DNA of 64,000 nucleotides. Source: Inia geoffrensis. Taxonomy: Eukaryota; Chordata; Mammalia; Artiodactyla; Iniidae. Where the stretch lies: positions 55,846,001 to 55,910,000 of the forward strand of contig CM070907.1 in NCBI GenBank assembly GCA_036417435.1. The letters are read 5' to 3'. The first letter of the stretch is position 1; every line of letters starts with the position of its first letter. This document shows positions 22,289 through 33,420 of this stretch, piece after piece. The position numbers were made by a program, and so were the translations under genes. The notes under the pieces were generated by a model, which was not told the DNA's origin, made no database searches, and saw nothing but the letters and a program-made list of their open reading frames with translations.

Positions 22289-22552
22289 TATCACAGTCAT
22301 CAGCAGTTGTAGCCACCACTGATGGTGAGCTGATGAGCCCTGGGGGAACTCAGGAAGGAAAGAATACCTGCCATCTAGCTGCCAGCAGACTGCAGCCACT
22401 CCCTACGGTGAGCCTTGAGGAAACTCAGGATGTGAAAACACAGGATACTGGCCCCAGATAGGTGAGGTGTATATCAAAGAAATGATTTCAGTGAGCTCAG
22501 ACTCTTGCATCTTCCCATACATAGAAAAGCATTAAATTCCTTAACTTGAGAT
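22289..22552 (+). repeat. LTR-like segment shared with 322-577
   Basis: The two segments share 'cacagtcatcagc', 'ggatactggccccagatag' and 'cagactcttgcatcttcc' in the same order and orientation, then diverge. It lies just inside the 3' LTR of the provirus. Confidence 0.85.
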
Positions 22553-22765
22553 TGCAATTTCATTATGGCTGGAGAAAGCGGGTCAATCTACTTGTTTAAT
22601 CCTGTTCTACTACTTGTTTACTAAAAATTCTGAGAATTATTCCCTGCCCAAGGCTGATCAATTCCAGTCCATGATCACCCCTTGTCAGCACTACACAGCA
22701 GGAAACAGAGTGGTCATCACCCCTTATCCCACAAGACTGTGGAATGGACATTGACAGTGGGAAAT

Positions 22766-23268
22766 TATAACAGGGGAGAACAAAACCTGACTCCATGTTA
22801 GATCTGTTTCTTTTACTTTGACCTTTGCTTTCAGTTGCTTTTGTTCGGTCTATAGCTATAGGCATACATAATGGCCTCCCTTGGGGAACCCTGCCCCTCT
22901 GCCTGAATGTTAAACTAAAGTGTCTTTGTTCAGCTCACAGGGAAACACCCTGACCCTGCCCACCTGTGACTGGCTGCAGAAAAGAAGAAATTAATACATC
23001 TCCTTCCTGAGGCTGGCCAAAACCAGGAAATATTTTGCAAGACTTATGGCCTTTTTATTTTACTTCCTCACCTCCTCCCCTTCTCTGTTCTATAAAAGAA
23101 AGTAGCAACCAGACCCCGATAAGATGGTACTCTAGGACGCTAGTCCGCCATCTTCTCGGATGGATGCCCGGCTTTCCGAATAAAGTTGCTATTCATTGCC
23201 TCAACACCTTTTCTCCTGATTTATTGGCCTGTCATGTGTCAAGCAGAGCAAGCTTGGACTTGGTAACA
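22766..23268 (+). repeat. 3' LTR of the provirus
   Basis: It parallels the 5' LTR from 'tataacagggg' to 'ttggtaaca', with TATAAAAG near 23090 and AATAAA at 23179-23184. The first G of the TG end has mutated to A. Confidence 0.88.
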
Positions 23269-24194
23269 AAGGGGTTCAATGTAATCAACCTGTTACCAAG
23301 AGGCTAATTGGTTTCCTTAAAGATTAGAGCTCAGCATTGATCTTTGCTACTGGCTTTTTAGGTATTTAGCAAAGGCAATAACTAGATCAGTTTTAATAAG
23401 AGGGAACCCATCCTGCTAAGCCCATGCATAGCCTCCCTCCTTTGTCATCAAAGCCACTCAACTCCTGGCCCCATTGTGCTAGCACTGAAGTAGCTGAGGA
23501 GAGAGGCTGACTGACATCCACAGGACAAATCATCCTCTCTCCTGGCTGTTGAGCACTTTCTCTATGGTGGATGTTCTCTTATGGCATTAACTTGGGATAC
23601 AAAGACCTATATATGTACTAACTCCCACATGTCCATCCACATGTTTCTTGCCGAGATTTCTTTAGTCCAGTCTTCCAATGGTGTTTCTTTCAAGTCTCTG
23701 ACCACTCACTTCAAGCCATTCACCATTGGTCAGGAGACCATGTAGAACTGTACCTCAGGCCACTTTTCTTTCCTCACAAAGTAGTCAACTACGAGTACTG
23801 ATTGTATCTCTGCCCAGGATTTTCCTTAACTACTGTCCTTTACAGCTACCCTTTGAGTCATGAAGCAGCTGTCCATTTTTGACTAGTACCAACAAATTGT
23901 ACCAACCCATCTCTGAAGTAGGTTTGAGTTTTTCCCTTCTCTGTCAGTTGGTTATGTGGGCCCATCCCCTTTCCCCACAAAGGCCATAGGTGTGAATTGA
24001 TGAAGAGGGCTCACTGCAACAGAAATAGGTGACATGGGAATCTAGGCATATTGTAATTGTGCTTTCTGGACCTGCTTGGGTCTGATACCAAATGCAACAT
24101 TTCCATCCTACAATGGATTGCTTTTCCAATCCTTATGGCTAGCTGGATCTGATAATACTCACTCATGATGGGCAGCTCCTGTCATATAGTAACT
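23269..24194. other. Intergenic sequence without a supported gene
   Basis: The phrase structure of the flanks suggests old, eroded retroviral sequence, but I cannot assign it. No long frame or exon border was convincing. Confidence 0.35.
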
Positions 24195-24690
24195 TGGTGT
24201 ACTCATTTCCTATGGCTGCTGTAACAAATTACCACAAACTTAAAGCTGTGGCGTAAAACAATGGAAATTTATTGTCTCACAGTTCTGGAGGCCAGATATT
24301 CAGAATCTGTATCACTGGGCTGAAATCAAGGTATCAGCAGGACTACACTCCCTCTGGAGGCTTGAGGGGAGAATTTGTTCCTTGCCTCTTCCAGTATTTC
24401 TGGTGCCTGCCAGCATTCCTTGGTTTGTGGATGTATTACTTCTGTCTCTGCTTTCACGGCCACATTGCCTTCTCCTCTTCTTATCTGTGTGCCAACTCCT
24501 GCTTCTCTCTCATGTAGATACATGTGATTGCTTTTAGGGCCTACCTGAATAATCCAGAATAATTTCCCCATCACAAGATTCATGACTTAATCACACATGC
24601 AGACTCCATTTTGCCATGTAAGGTAGCATTCACAGGTTCCAGGAATTAAGACGGGGATATCTTTTTGGAGACTACTATCAGCCTACCACA
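24195..24690 (-). mobile_element. MaLR-like LTR
   Basis: It starts 'gctgctgtaacaaattacca', passes 'tctcacagttctggaggcca', and ends near 'gactactatcagcctacc'. It is a better preserved relative of 8305-8748. Confidence 0.65.
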
Positions 24691-25800
24691 TGTGGTATCC
24701 CAGTGTCAAGCAGTTATTCTCAACCAGGACCCTGTAACATGTAGGATCTGGTTTTCAAATGCTGAGTGGTTCTGTGCCATAGAAGACATGGTCTTGCTAC
24801 AGAACTCTAGGGCTGCAACTCTCCTTGTAGGGTTTTTCAGAGATTCTATATAACATCCTTATTGCCCCACAGATCTTCTAGGTCATATGCCTGAGTGTTA
24901 AGGTCACATGAACTGCAGACTGCACCTGCTGCAGAACCCTCTCTTGCCTTGAGCAGAAAACAGAACTGGCAGCCTTCCAAGTCATCAGGGAAATGGACGA
25001 GAGCAGCATTTGTAGTCCAGTATATGCCACCTTCAAAATCCTCCAAGCATGTTGTTCTTCCTCAATGATAGGAATGCTAGTGCAAAAACTTGTCCTTTAC
25101 CTTAGATGGAATGTTTTGCATACTCTAGGTCATTGAACCGCTAAAAGCTTCTTTAACATGGTGAGCCTTGAATCTTCATGGAGTTTATCTGTCTGTAACA
25201 ATTATGTCTTATTTGGGCATCGAAAGTACTTTCTTTTCCTGCTCACCAGCACCACTGGCATGATGCCATCATTCTGGAGGACCACTGTTAATGTTCTCTG
25301 CAATGAGAAGATGACTAAGGGGTCCAGAGACCACTCTGTGACAGAGCAAGAGAGTTGACATAAACTTCAGTCAAGGTAGTGAGTGTAGACTAGTATCCTT
25401 TCCAGATAAAGGTGAACTGCTTTTGATCTTATTTACCAATGGGAATTGAGAAGAACATGTTTGTCAGATCAGTAGTCGTATTTCAAGTGCCAGAGGCTGT
25501 GTTATAGTAAAGGTATCCCATTAAGCATGGCAGCTACAATTAAAGTTACAAGTTGGTTAAGTTTATACTAGTCCACCAGCATCTGTCAGGGTCTATCTGC
25601 TTTTTGCAGAGGCCAGAAAGGTGACTTGAATAAGGGTATAATGGGGATGAACACTCCTACATCCTTTAAGGCTGTCAGTGCTAATCTCTGTAATTCCTTC
25701 CAGATGCAGTGTTGCTTATAATTTTCTCCCTTGGCTTGATGGGGCAGTGGGCCGTCTGGGTAATGTCAAGGGCTTCCTCTTTGGCCTCTTTTGCTTTAAT
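24691..25800. other. Unassigned, perhaps old ERV internal sequence
   Basis: No gene is supported. The region between the LTR and the next SINE has short frames only, without motifs I recognise. Confidence 0.3.
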
Positions 25801-26158
25801 TTTTTTTTTTTTTTTTGGCTGTGTTGGGTCTTAGTTGCAGCACGTGGGATCTTCGTTGAGGCGTGAGGGATCTTTTTATTGCAGTGCACAGGCTCTTCAT
25901 TGTGGCACGTGGGCTTCTCTCTAGCCGTGGCATGCGGGTTTTATCTCTCTAGTTGTGGCGTGCAGGCTCCAGGGCATGTGTGCTCTGTAGTTTGCGGCAC
26001 GCAGGCTCTCTCACTGAGCTGCGTGAGCTCAGTAGTCGTGGCACACGGGCTTAGTTGCCCTGCGGCATGTGGGATCTTAGTTCCCCGACCAGGGATCGAA
26101 CCTGTGTCCCCTGCGTTGGAAGGTGGATTCTTTACCACCGGACCACCAGGGAAGTCCC
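25801..26158 (-). mobile_element. CHR-type SINE (long form)
   Basis: The T tract and 'ggctgtgttgggtcttagtt' lie at the left, and the head 'gggacttccctggtggtccg' reads in reverse at the right end. The flanks share 'tgctttaa'. Confidence 0.92.
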
Positions 26159-26640
26159 ACCCTTTCTGCTTTAAAGCTTTTATTCCTCAAATCAGGAAAT
26201 CAAGACAAAGATTCTTATGTCTGCTAAATATATCTCTACCAATCCCCACTCTCAGAAACTGGGTAGATCTATGAATGCATTTCACCTTGTGCAATGGACT
26301 TGGGCTAGAAGTCCTTTTATCACTTGGCTTCCTTAATTCCCCACTCTAACCATAGGCCTATAGTGGTGTTTTGGTTCTCCTAGTGTAATCAGCATCAGCT
26401 CACACTCTATATCCAACAATCCTGAAAACTGTTCTCCCCTATCCAGCCTTGTATTTCAGCCCCCTAAGTCTAATGCCTTCAAGATCCATTCCCACATATG
26501 TTCCCCTGGTTTCTTCCAGTATGTATCAACGAGGGTCTGCAATACCTTCAGTGTAAAAGCTGTCTCCCCCCAGAGATGGTTATTAGCCTGGCAACAGATG
26601 GGGCAATTGGGGTCAGATATTGAGGAAGAAGACTAGTACC
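26159..26640. other. Intergenic sequence without a supported gene
   Basis: I see no gene, RNA or repeat that I can name with confidence in this interval. Confidence 0.35.
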
Positions 26641-26659
26641 TGCCTCAGTTAGGGCTTTT

Positions 26660-26865
26660 TTTTTTTTTTTTTTTTGCGGTACGCGGGCCTCTCACCGTTG
26701 TGGCCTCTCCCGTTGCGGAGCACAGGCTCCGGACGCACAGGCTCAGCGGCCATGGCTCACGGGCCCACCCGCTCCGCGGCATGTGGGATCTTCCCGGACC
26801 GGAGCACGAACCCGCGTCCCCTGCATCGGCAGGCGGACTCTCAACCACTGCGCCACCAGGGAAGC
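26660..26865 (-). mobile_element. CHR SINE (short GC-rich form)
   Basis: The perfect 17-bp TSD 'cctcagttagggctttt' lies at 26643-26659 and 26866-26882. The full tRNA head and body are present. Confidence 0.96.
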
Positions 26866-27174
26866 CCTCAGTTAGGGCTTTTATAGCATCTCCAGACAAG
26901 GAGAGACTACTTTCTTATGGCAAGAGAGAAGGGGCTGTTTCTGCTGGAACAGAGAATTCTGGAGAATCTGGAAGTTTAAGATTCTAAGGTTACTCTGCCA
27001 AAATGTCCCCGTCCCTGTTAGGATTCCATCCTTTGTCAATTAGGACCTTGACATTGACACAGGAGACTCTTGAGGTTGTGTATTCCGTCTCTTTTGTAGC
27101 TCTGCCACTAGTGCCATGCTGAGAAGGGCTCTCAAAAAATGAAACATGGAGCCTAGTTTTTAAAGAATCTCCTT

Positions 27175-27560
27175 TACTATTTTCTGATTATAAAAATACT
27201 ATGTGTTCATTGTAGAAAAATTGTAAAGTATAGAAAAGTATAAAGACATGGAAAAAATTATCATACATAATTCTACCACTCAGAGGCAACTGGTGTATTT
27301 CCTTCTAATCTTTTTTCTGTGCAAATTTTAACCTAGTTGAGCTCATTGCATATATGCAGTTTTACCCATTCACATTTAAACAGTCATTTAACACAAGGAA
27401 ATTTCCCATGCTATTAAAATCCTAATTTTTAGTAGCTGAATTTGAATATATTGAATTTGAATATGAAAAGTGAATATAGTAAAATTTACTGAACTGTTCT
27501 TCTATTATTGGGTATTTAAGTTGTTGCCAATTTTTTGCCATAAGGACAAGAACACAGCTT
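27175..27560. repeat. Old L1-like 3' fragment
   Basis: The sequence 'ttcattgtagaaaaattgta' through 'ggtatttaagttgttgccaa' resembles an ancient mammalian L1 tail. Orientation and subfamily are not resolved. Confidence 0.4.
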
Positions 27561-27579
27561 TCGGAGACAGATATATTTG

Positions 27580-27613
27580 AATTCCAGTCTTTTTTTTTTT
27601 TTAATTCCAGTCT
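27580..27613 (-). repeat. 11-bp direct repeat around a 12-T run
   Basis: 'aattccagtct' at 27580-27590 and again at 27603-27613 encloses only T residues. This looks like a target duplication around a bare poly(A) tail inserted in reverse. Confidence 0.85.
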
Positions 27614-27795
27614 TGATTCTGCTTACTAGCTTTACCAGCTTTGTAGCCCTGGGTAAATTACTTAATTTTAAATTCATCATCTGAAAATGGGATGACAGTT
27701 CCTATCTCATAAGTTTTCTGTGCGGATTAAATAATATGTGTAAACACAAAAAGCAGCTCCTGGCACATAGCAGATGTTCAATAAATAATATTGTG
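27614..27795 (+). repeat. MIR SINE
   Basis: The core is present: 'gccctgggtaaattactta', 'catctgaaaatgggatgaca' and 'ggcacatagcagatgttcaa'. Confidence 0.75.
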
Positions 27796-27894
27796 ATAGG
27801 ACATATTTCTGCAGAAATCTTGGTCCCTATTTTGGATGACTTTCTTATCCTAAATTTTTTGACTCCCCCAAACTGACCTCCATGGTATAGCATA

Positions 27895-28135
27895 CTTGAT
27901 TAAGGGCAAAAACTTGGGAATCAGACTGTGGGGCTTCAAATCTTGGTTTTACCAGTCACAAGCTGTTGAACTTTGGGCAAGTGGTTTAACCTGTGCCTCA
28001 ATTTCTTTATCTATAAAATGAGGAAAATTATAGTATGTATCTCACAGTGTTATATTGAGAATTGAGTTATTATATGGAAAACACTTAGAATTGTGTGGCA
28101 CGTGGTAAGCACTAGTTGTTGTTATTATTATTTGG
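27895..28135 (+). repeat. MIR SINE
   Basis: The conserved order is 'aatcagactgtggggcttca', 'gggcaagtggtttaacctgt' and 'tctataaaatgaggaaaatt'. Confidence 0.8.
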
Positions 28136-28207
28136 TCAACTCCATCATTCAGAATTTCTCACTGGTTGACTTTTTCCTCAGAGTCCCCATCTATTGCTCT
28201 GTGACTT

Positions 28208-28480
28208 TTTAATTTTTTTATATTTATTTATTTGGCTACGTTGGGTCTAAGTTGCGGCATGTGGGCTCTTCGTTGCAGCGCCCAGGCTTCTCTCTAGTTG
28301 TGGCATGTGGGCTCAGTAGTTGTGGTGCGTGGGCTCAGTAGTTGCAGCACACAGGCTCTAGAGCACACGGGCTTAGTCACCCCACGGCATGTGGGATGTT
28401 AGTTCCCTGACCAGGGATTGAACCTGTGTCCCCTGCATTGGAAGGTGGATTCTTAACCACTGGACCGCCTGGGAAGTCCC
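28208..28480 (-). mobile_element. CHR-type SINE
   Basis: The perfect TSD 'tgctctgtgactt' lies at 28195-28207 and 28481-28493. The T/A-rich tail is at the left and the tRNA head at the right. Confidence 0.95.
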
Positions 28481-28624
28481 TGCTCTGTGACTTAATTCCC
28501 CACTCCCTCTTATCTCTTCTCCCCCGACCAATATCAAATTTTTATTTTATACTGTCTCTGTTTAGTGTTTTCCTTCCACATTATACGTGAGGGGCTCAAC
28601 TTTTCTGGAAAATGTAATAATAAA

Positions 28625-28865
28625 AACATTTACCCAGCACTGACTCTGTGCCAGGCACTGTGTTAAATGCTTTATATGGATTAACTCATTTAATTCTCAC
28701 AGCAGTCTCATGAGGTAGATGTAAATATTATGCCTACTTCATAGATGGGCGACATTGTAGTTTCAGAAGGATGTGACAACTTACCCAAGGTCTTACTCTA
28801 GGAATTGGTAGAGTCTGGAATTGAATCCAGACCTGTGGGATTTCATATTCTGTGCCCTAACCATT
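28625..28865 (-). repeat. MIR SINE
   Basis: The reverse-orientation core reads 'tgtgccaggcactgtgttaa', 'tctcatgaggtagatgtaaa' and 'attgaatccagacctgtg'. A further plus-strand MIR scrap follows at about 28868-28945. Confidence 0.8.
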
Positions 28866-28945
28866 GGAGGATGGCATTGCACAGTGGTTAAGACTGTACA
28901 CTCCAGTGTCAGACTGTGTTCAAATTCTGGATTTGTTGCCTAGCT

Positions 28946-29539
28946 AAGTGGCTCCTGAAGGGATTTGGCCATTCCATGTGAGACAGAAGCATATGTGGTC
29001 TAGTTGTGTTTTTAAATAGTGCTTCTTCCAATAACCAACATAGAACCTGCCACAGAACAGATGCCTCATAAACATTTGCTGAAACAAATAAATATATGCA
29101 AGACACTATTACAGGCACCATGTGGTTATGAAGGTGATTGATTTATTGTCTTTGCCCTCAAGGAGCCCACAGACTAGGAGAAACTAGTCAGGTGCTTAAA
29201 TCAGCATAATATCAGGAAGAATGTGCTAAATGCTTCTGTATAGAAACAAAAATATCTCTATAAAAACAAAAAAGAGTTATTTGGTTATTACAGCCAGCAA
29301 ACCATCATGGCATACTAACTGTAGAAATAACAGCTAAACAAAGTCTCTTGATATGATCAGTGTATTTTCTAAAGTCTGAAAGAATCAGTCCCTTGATAAT
29401 TTTGCCCAGTTTTAGCCTCATATTTCTGTTGTCATGTTTGCACTTTCTTTTGGTGATTTACCAAGGTAATTGACCATTTTAGAATTAACAGTTTAGTTAT
29501 GCTGCAAACTCAAAACAACAACAGCAAAAACAGCAAAGA
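28946..29539. other. Intergenic sequence without a supported gene
   Basis: No supported gene. Parts of 29100-29250 look like old MIR or L2 sequence ('ctttgccctcaaggagccca'), too diverged to delimit. Confidence 0.4.
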
Positions 29540-29549
29540 AGAGGGAGAG

Positions 29550-29684
29550 GAGGGTGGGAGGGAGACGCAAGAGGGAGGAGATATGGGGATATATGTATAT
29601 GTATAGCTGATTCACTTTGTTATAAAGCAGAAACTAACGCACAATTGTAAAGCAATTATACTCCAATAAAGATGTTAAAAAAAA
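29550..29684 (+). mobile_element. Severely truncated L1 3' end
   Basis: The last ~135 bases of an L1 ('gcaattatactccaataaag' and an A tail) lie between TSDs 'agagggagag' at 29540-29549 and 29685-29694. Confidence 0.85.
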
Positions 29685-29694
29685 AGAGGGAGAG

Positions 29695-30700
29695 AGTAAT
29701 TCAGTTGGAGGCATCCACTAAGGTTTTCTGGAAAAGTTATTATTTCAAATGGTCTTAAAGAAAAGGTTACCTTTTTCAGGATGGAGGATACAAGGAATGG
29801 CATTCTAAACAGAGAGAATAGTAGGCAAAAGGCACAGAGAAAAGAGAGTTTGGGCTACGTTGAAGGAATGGCAAGTGTCTGGGTAAGACTGGAGTGTAGG
29901 TTGTATAGGGTAGGAGGAGGAGTGGGGTAGGGGCCAGGTGAGTCTGACCGTGGACGTCACCGAAGTGGACATTATGGACTGCTTAGCATTCATTCACCTA
30001 CTTCTAGTAACAACCCCTGATTTCCATTCAGGAATCTACTCCACCTTATTCTCAGTCCTTGTTGGTTGGGTAGGCCCCATCCCCATACACAGTTCAGACC
30101 CAGAGCAACTGATGCTTGGCACATCACTGATAGTAGTGACACATCTCCACATCAGACCAATCAGAGCCCCCAAAGCTCAGTTTTTCCTACAACTTATACT
30201 TGAGATATGGGAGAAATGATTTCTCTTCTTCCCTAGGACAGGACTTAGGAGTGTGCAGGCTGGAGCTACAGCAGCCATCTTGCCACCAGGAAGGGACAGC
30301 ATGACCAAGAAAGGGATTACAAATTAAAAAAAAAAAAAAAGGAAAGCAAAGATGAGAGCTGGAGGGAGAGAAACTATTCCTGGTGAAACCAGAACTTCTC
30401 TTAACTTCTCCAGTACATGAGGCATAAATCCACACACTCCTGCTGTCCCTTAATTTTTCTTAAGCCATTTTGAGTTGCATCTTCTGTTGCTTGCAACCAA
30501 AACAGATTTGACAAACATAGTCCTGCTAGGAATTTTTATTCTGGTATATGATAGATTCAATGAAAGGATTCACGTAAGCTGTGACATGAACCCACTTGTG
30601 CTTTGTCATGCTCACTCTGACTTCAAATGTTCTGAAGTCGGACCTAGATTCAAACTCCATTTGTATCAATTATTAGCCCTGTGATCTCAGGATGTGTATC
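29695..30700. other. Intergenic sequence without a supported gene
   Basis: I find no exon with a recognisable product and no clear repeat. A 15-A run lies near 30327. Confidence 0.35.
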
Positions 30701-30756
30701 AGTCAGGCTTCTACCAAAGAAACAAAAACAAAACCTTTAGGAGGAAAAAAAAAATT

Positions 30757-30761
30757 ATATA

Positions 30762-30824
<63 letters not shown>

Positions 30825-30895
30825 GGAGAGAGACAGAGAGAGACGGAGAGAGACAGAGAGAGAGACAGAGAGAGAATGAGAGAGAAGAGAGAGAA
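30757..30895. repeat. Compound microsatellite (GT)n(AT)n(GAGA)n
   Basis: GT dinucleotides give way to about 20 AT units and then to 'gagagaca'-type repeats. The open frames here are repeat artefacts. Confidence 0.97.
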
Positions 30896-31133
30896 GAGTC
30901 AGGGGATTGGTTGCAAGTAATTGGTTTTTGGGATTGTAGGGGCTGGCCAGGCAAGTCTGGAATCTGTAGGGCAGACCAACAGGCTGGAAACTGTCAGGTA
31001 GGAGCTGAAGCAGGAGTCCATAGGTGAAGTTCTTCCTCTTCTAGGAAACCTCATTTTTGCACACAAGGCCTTTTTAACTTATTGGATCAGGCCAGTGCAG
31101 ATTATCAAGGATAATCTCCTTTAAAAGTCAACT

Positions 31134-31616
31134 AGGAATTCCTTGGTGGCATAGTGGTTAAGAATCCGCCTGCCAATTCAGGGGACACGGGTTCAATCTG
31201 GTCCAGGAAGATCCCACATGCTGTAGAGCAACTGAGCCCATGTGCCACAACTATTGAGATTGTGCTCTAGAGCCCATGAGCCACAACTACTGAGCCCATG
31301 CACCACAACTATTGAGATTGTGCTCTAGAGCCCATGAGCCACAACTACTGAGCCCATGCACCACAACTGCTGAAGCCCACGTGCTCTAGGGTCCGCTTGC
31401 CGTAACTACTGTGCTTGCGTGCTGCAACTACTGAAGCCCGCACGCCTAGAGCCTGTGCTCTGCAATAAGAGAAGCCACTGCAATGAGAAGCCTGCGCACT
31501 GCAATGAAGAGTAGCCCCCCGCTTGCCACAACTAGAGAAAGCCCGCGCGTAGTAATGAAGACCCATTGCAGCCAAAAATAAATTTTAAAAATTAAAAATA
31601 AGTAAATAAATAAATA
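31134..31616 (+). mobile_element. CHR-type SINE (long form) with internal 58-bp duplication
   Basis: It has a degraded head 'ggaattccttggtggcatag', a long body and a 3' end 'gaagacccattgcagcc'. The flanks 'aaaagtcaact' and 'aaaagttaact' form a near-perfect TSD. The segment 31253-31310 is repeated at 31311-31368. Confidence 0.92.
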
Positions 31617-32166
31617 AAACATATTATAAAAGTTAACTGATTGTCCAAAATACCTTGACAGCAACACTTAGATTTGATTAATGTTTAATTAAAAAACTGG
31701 ATACTGTAGTCTAGCCAAGTTGGCACACAAAATTAACCATCACAGGAAGTTACTTAATTTCCTTAAATCTTTTGTTTCCTCAGCTATAAAATTGAGATAC
31801 TGATCCTTACCTCATACATGAAAATATACATAAAGCAGAACTTTAAATAAAGCATATAGAGCATAGTGCTTGACACAGTAGCAGCTCAGTTTATGGGAAA
31901 AATTGAGGACGACTTTGAAACAGTTTAGAAGAGCAGGGTTTGGTTTAGATAAGAATATTTTTTTTCTAACGTGGATACTTTTAAAATAAAAGTAATATAA
32001 GTACATGGGGAAAAAAAATCAAACCAGTTCAAACTGGTAGTCACTGAAAAGTTAGTCTCCCTCCTACTCCAGAATCTCAGGCCCTTTACTCAAGTAATCA
32101 TTGTTGAAGGTTTCCTACCATCTTTCCAGAATTTTGTTTTATATGTGTACATATACACACACCTTT

Positions 32167-32288
32167 TAAAAAAATATTTCTGTGTATCTTTAAAATTTTT
32201 TTTTAATTTTGTTTTTAAATTTTTAAATTGAAGTATAGTTGACTTACAATGTTTCAAGTGTACAACAAAGTGACTCACTTCTCTCTCG

Positions 32289-32329
<41 letters not shown>

Positions 32330-32989
32330 CTTTTCAGATTCTTTACCATTATAGTTTATTACAAGATATTGAATATAGTTCCCTGTGCTATACAGTAGGT
32401 CCTTGTTGGTTATCTATTTTATATATAGTAGTGTATATCTCTTAATCCCAAACTCCTAATTTATCCCTCCCACACCTCCCTTTCCCCTTTGGTAACCATA
32501 AGTTTGTTTTCTTAGTCTATGAGTCTATTTCTGTTTTGTAAATAAGTTATTCATACCATTTTTTTAGATTCCACATATAAGTGGTATCATATGGTATTTG
32601 TCTTTCCCTTTCTGACTTACTTCACTTAGTGTGGTAATCTCTAGGTTGTGATAATCTCCATGTTGCTGCAAATGGCATTATTTCATTCTTTTCTATGGCT
32701 GAGTAGTATTCCATTGTATATATGTACCACATCTTCTTCATCCATTCATCTGTTGATGGACATTTAGGTTGCTTCCATGTCTTGGTTATTGTAAATTGTG
32801 CTGCTATGAACATTGGGGTGTGTGAAGCTTTTTGAATTAGAGTTTTTGTCTTTTCTGGATATATGCCTGGGAGTAGGATTGCTGGATCATATAGTAGCTC
32901 TATTTTTAGTTTTTTAAGGAACCTCTGTACTGTTTTCCATAGTGGTGGCACTAATTTACTTTCCCACCAACAGTGTTGGAGGGTTCCGA
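32167..32989 (-). mobile_element. 5'-truncated L1 (ORF2 C-terminus and 3' UTR)
   Basis: Minus-strand translation gives the ORF2 end with STDEWMKKMWYIYTMEYYSA and KNEIMPFAATW. TSDs of 'acacacacctttt' type flank it near 32154-32166 and 32990-33002. An (AT)n run lies at 32296-32328. Confidence 0.92.
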
Positions 32990-33059
32990 CACACACACCT
33001 TTTTTCACATCCAGCTTCCCCCACTGCACCCCCAGAATCTTGCTGTTTTAATTTAACAG

Positions 33060-33420
33060 TACATCTCAGAGAATGTTTCATTTAGGCACATACATGTCTA
33101 CTTCTTTTTTAAAATGGCAGCAAAATGTTTATTGTGTGGTTTACCAATTATTTATTTATTTAATAAGTCCCCAACTGATGGTCATTTAGATTACTAACAT
33201 TTTTTGCTATAATATATGCAAGAGTAAACATCTTGTACATATATCTTTGCATAATGTACAAGAATATCTGTAAGATAAATTTCTAGAACTTGAAGTGCTG
33301 CATTAAAGTGTTTTTACATTTAAAATGTCAATAAATAGTACCAACTTGTCCTTCAAAGAGATCACATTAGTTTATACCCCACCAATAGTATATAAGGGTA
33401 CTTGTTTCCCTACCCTCTTA
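33060..33420 (-). repeat. Old L1-like fragment
   Basis: Phrases such as 'ccccaactgatggtcattta' and 'ataccccaccaatagtatat' match the backbone of ancient L1 3' ends read in reverse. Confidence 0.5.

Larger units (their letters stand above)
15826..23268 (+). mobile_element. Defective class I (gammaretrovirus-like) endogenous provirus
   Basis: Two related LTRs (15826-16377 and 22766-23268) bracket, in order, gag, protease and reverse-transcriptase remnants on the plus strand. All frames carry stops or shifts, and three CHR SINEs interrupt the body. The two LTRs differ by many substitutions plus a poly(T) block, so the insertion is old. I found no clear target duplication outside the LTRs. It cannot produce virus. 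Confidence 0.88.
30690..31745 (-). repeat. Old interspersed repeat split by a microsatellite and a SINE
   Basis: The edges 'gtatcagtcaggcttctacc' and 'ttggcacacaaaattaacca', and the middle 'gcaggctggaaactgtcagg' equivalents, belong to a common mammalian repeat that I recognise but cannot name reliably. Confidence 0.45.

Noticed and set aside
15815..23280. Target-site duplication around the provirus
   Set aside because: The bases just outside the two LTRs ('ggtgc' and 'aaggg') do not match, so none is claimed.
30690..31027. Frames rich in Val/Cys, Ile/Tyr and Arg/Glu
   Set aside because: They are produced by the (GT)n(AT)n(GAGA)n microsatellite.
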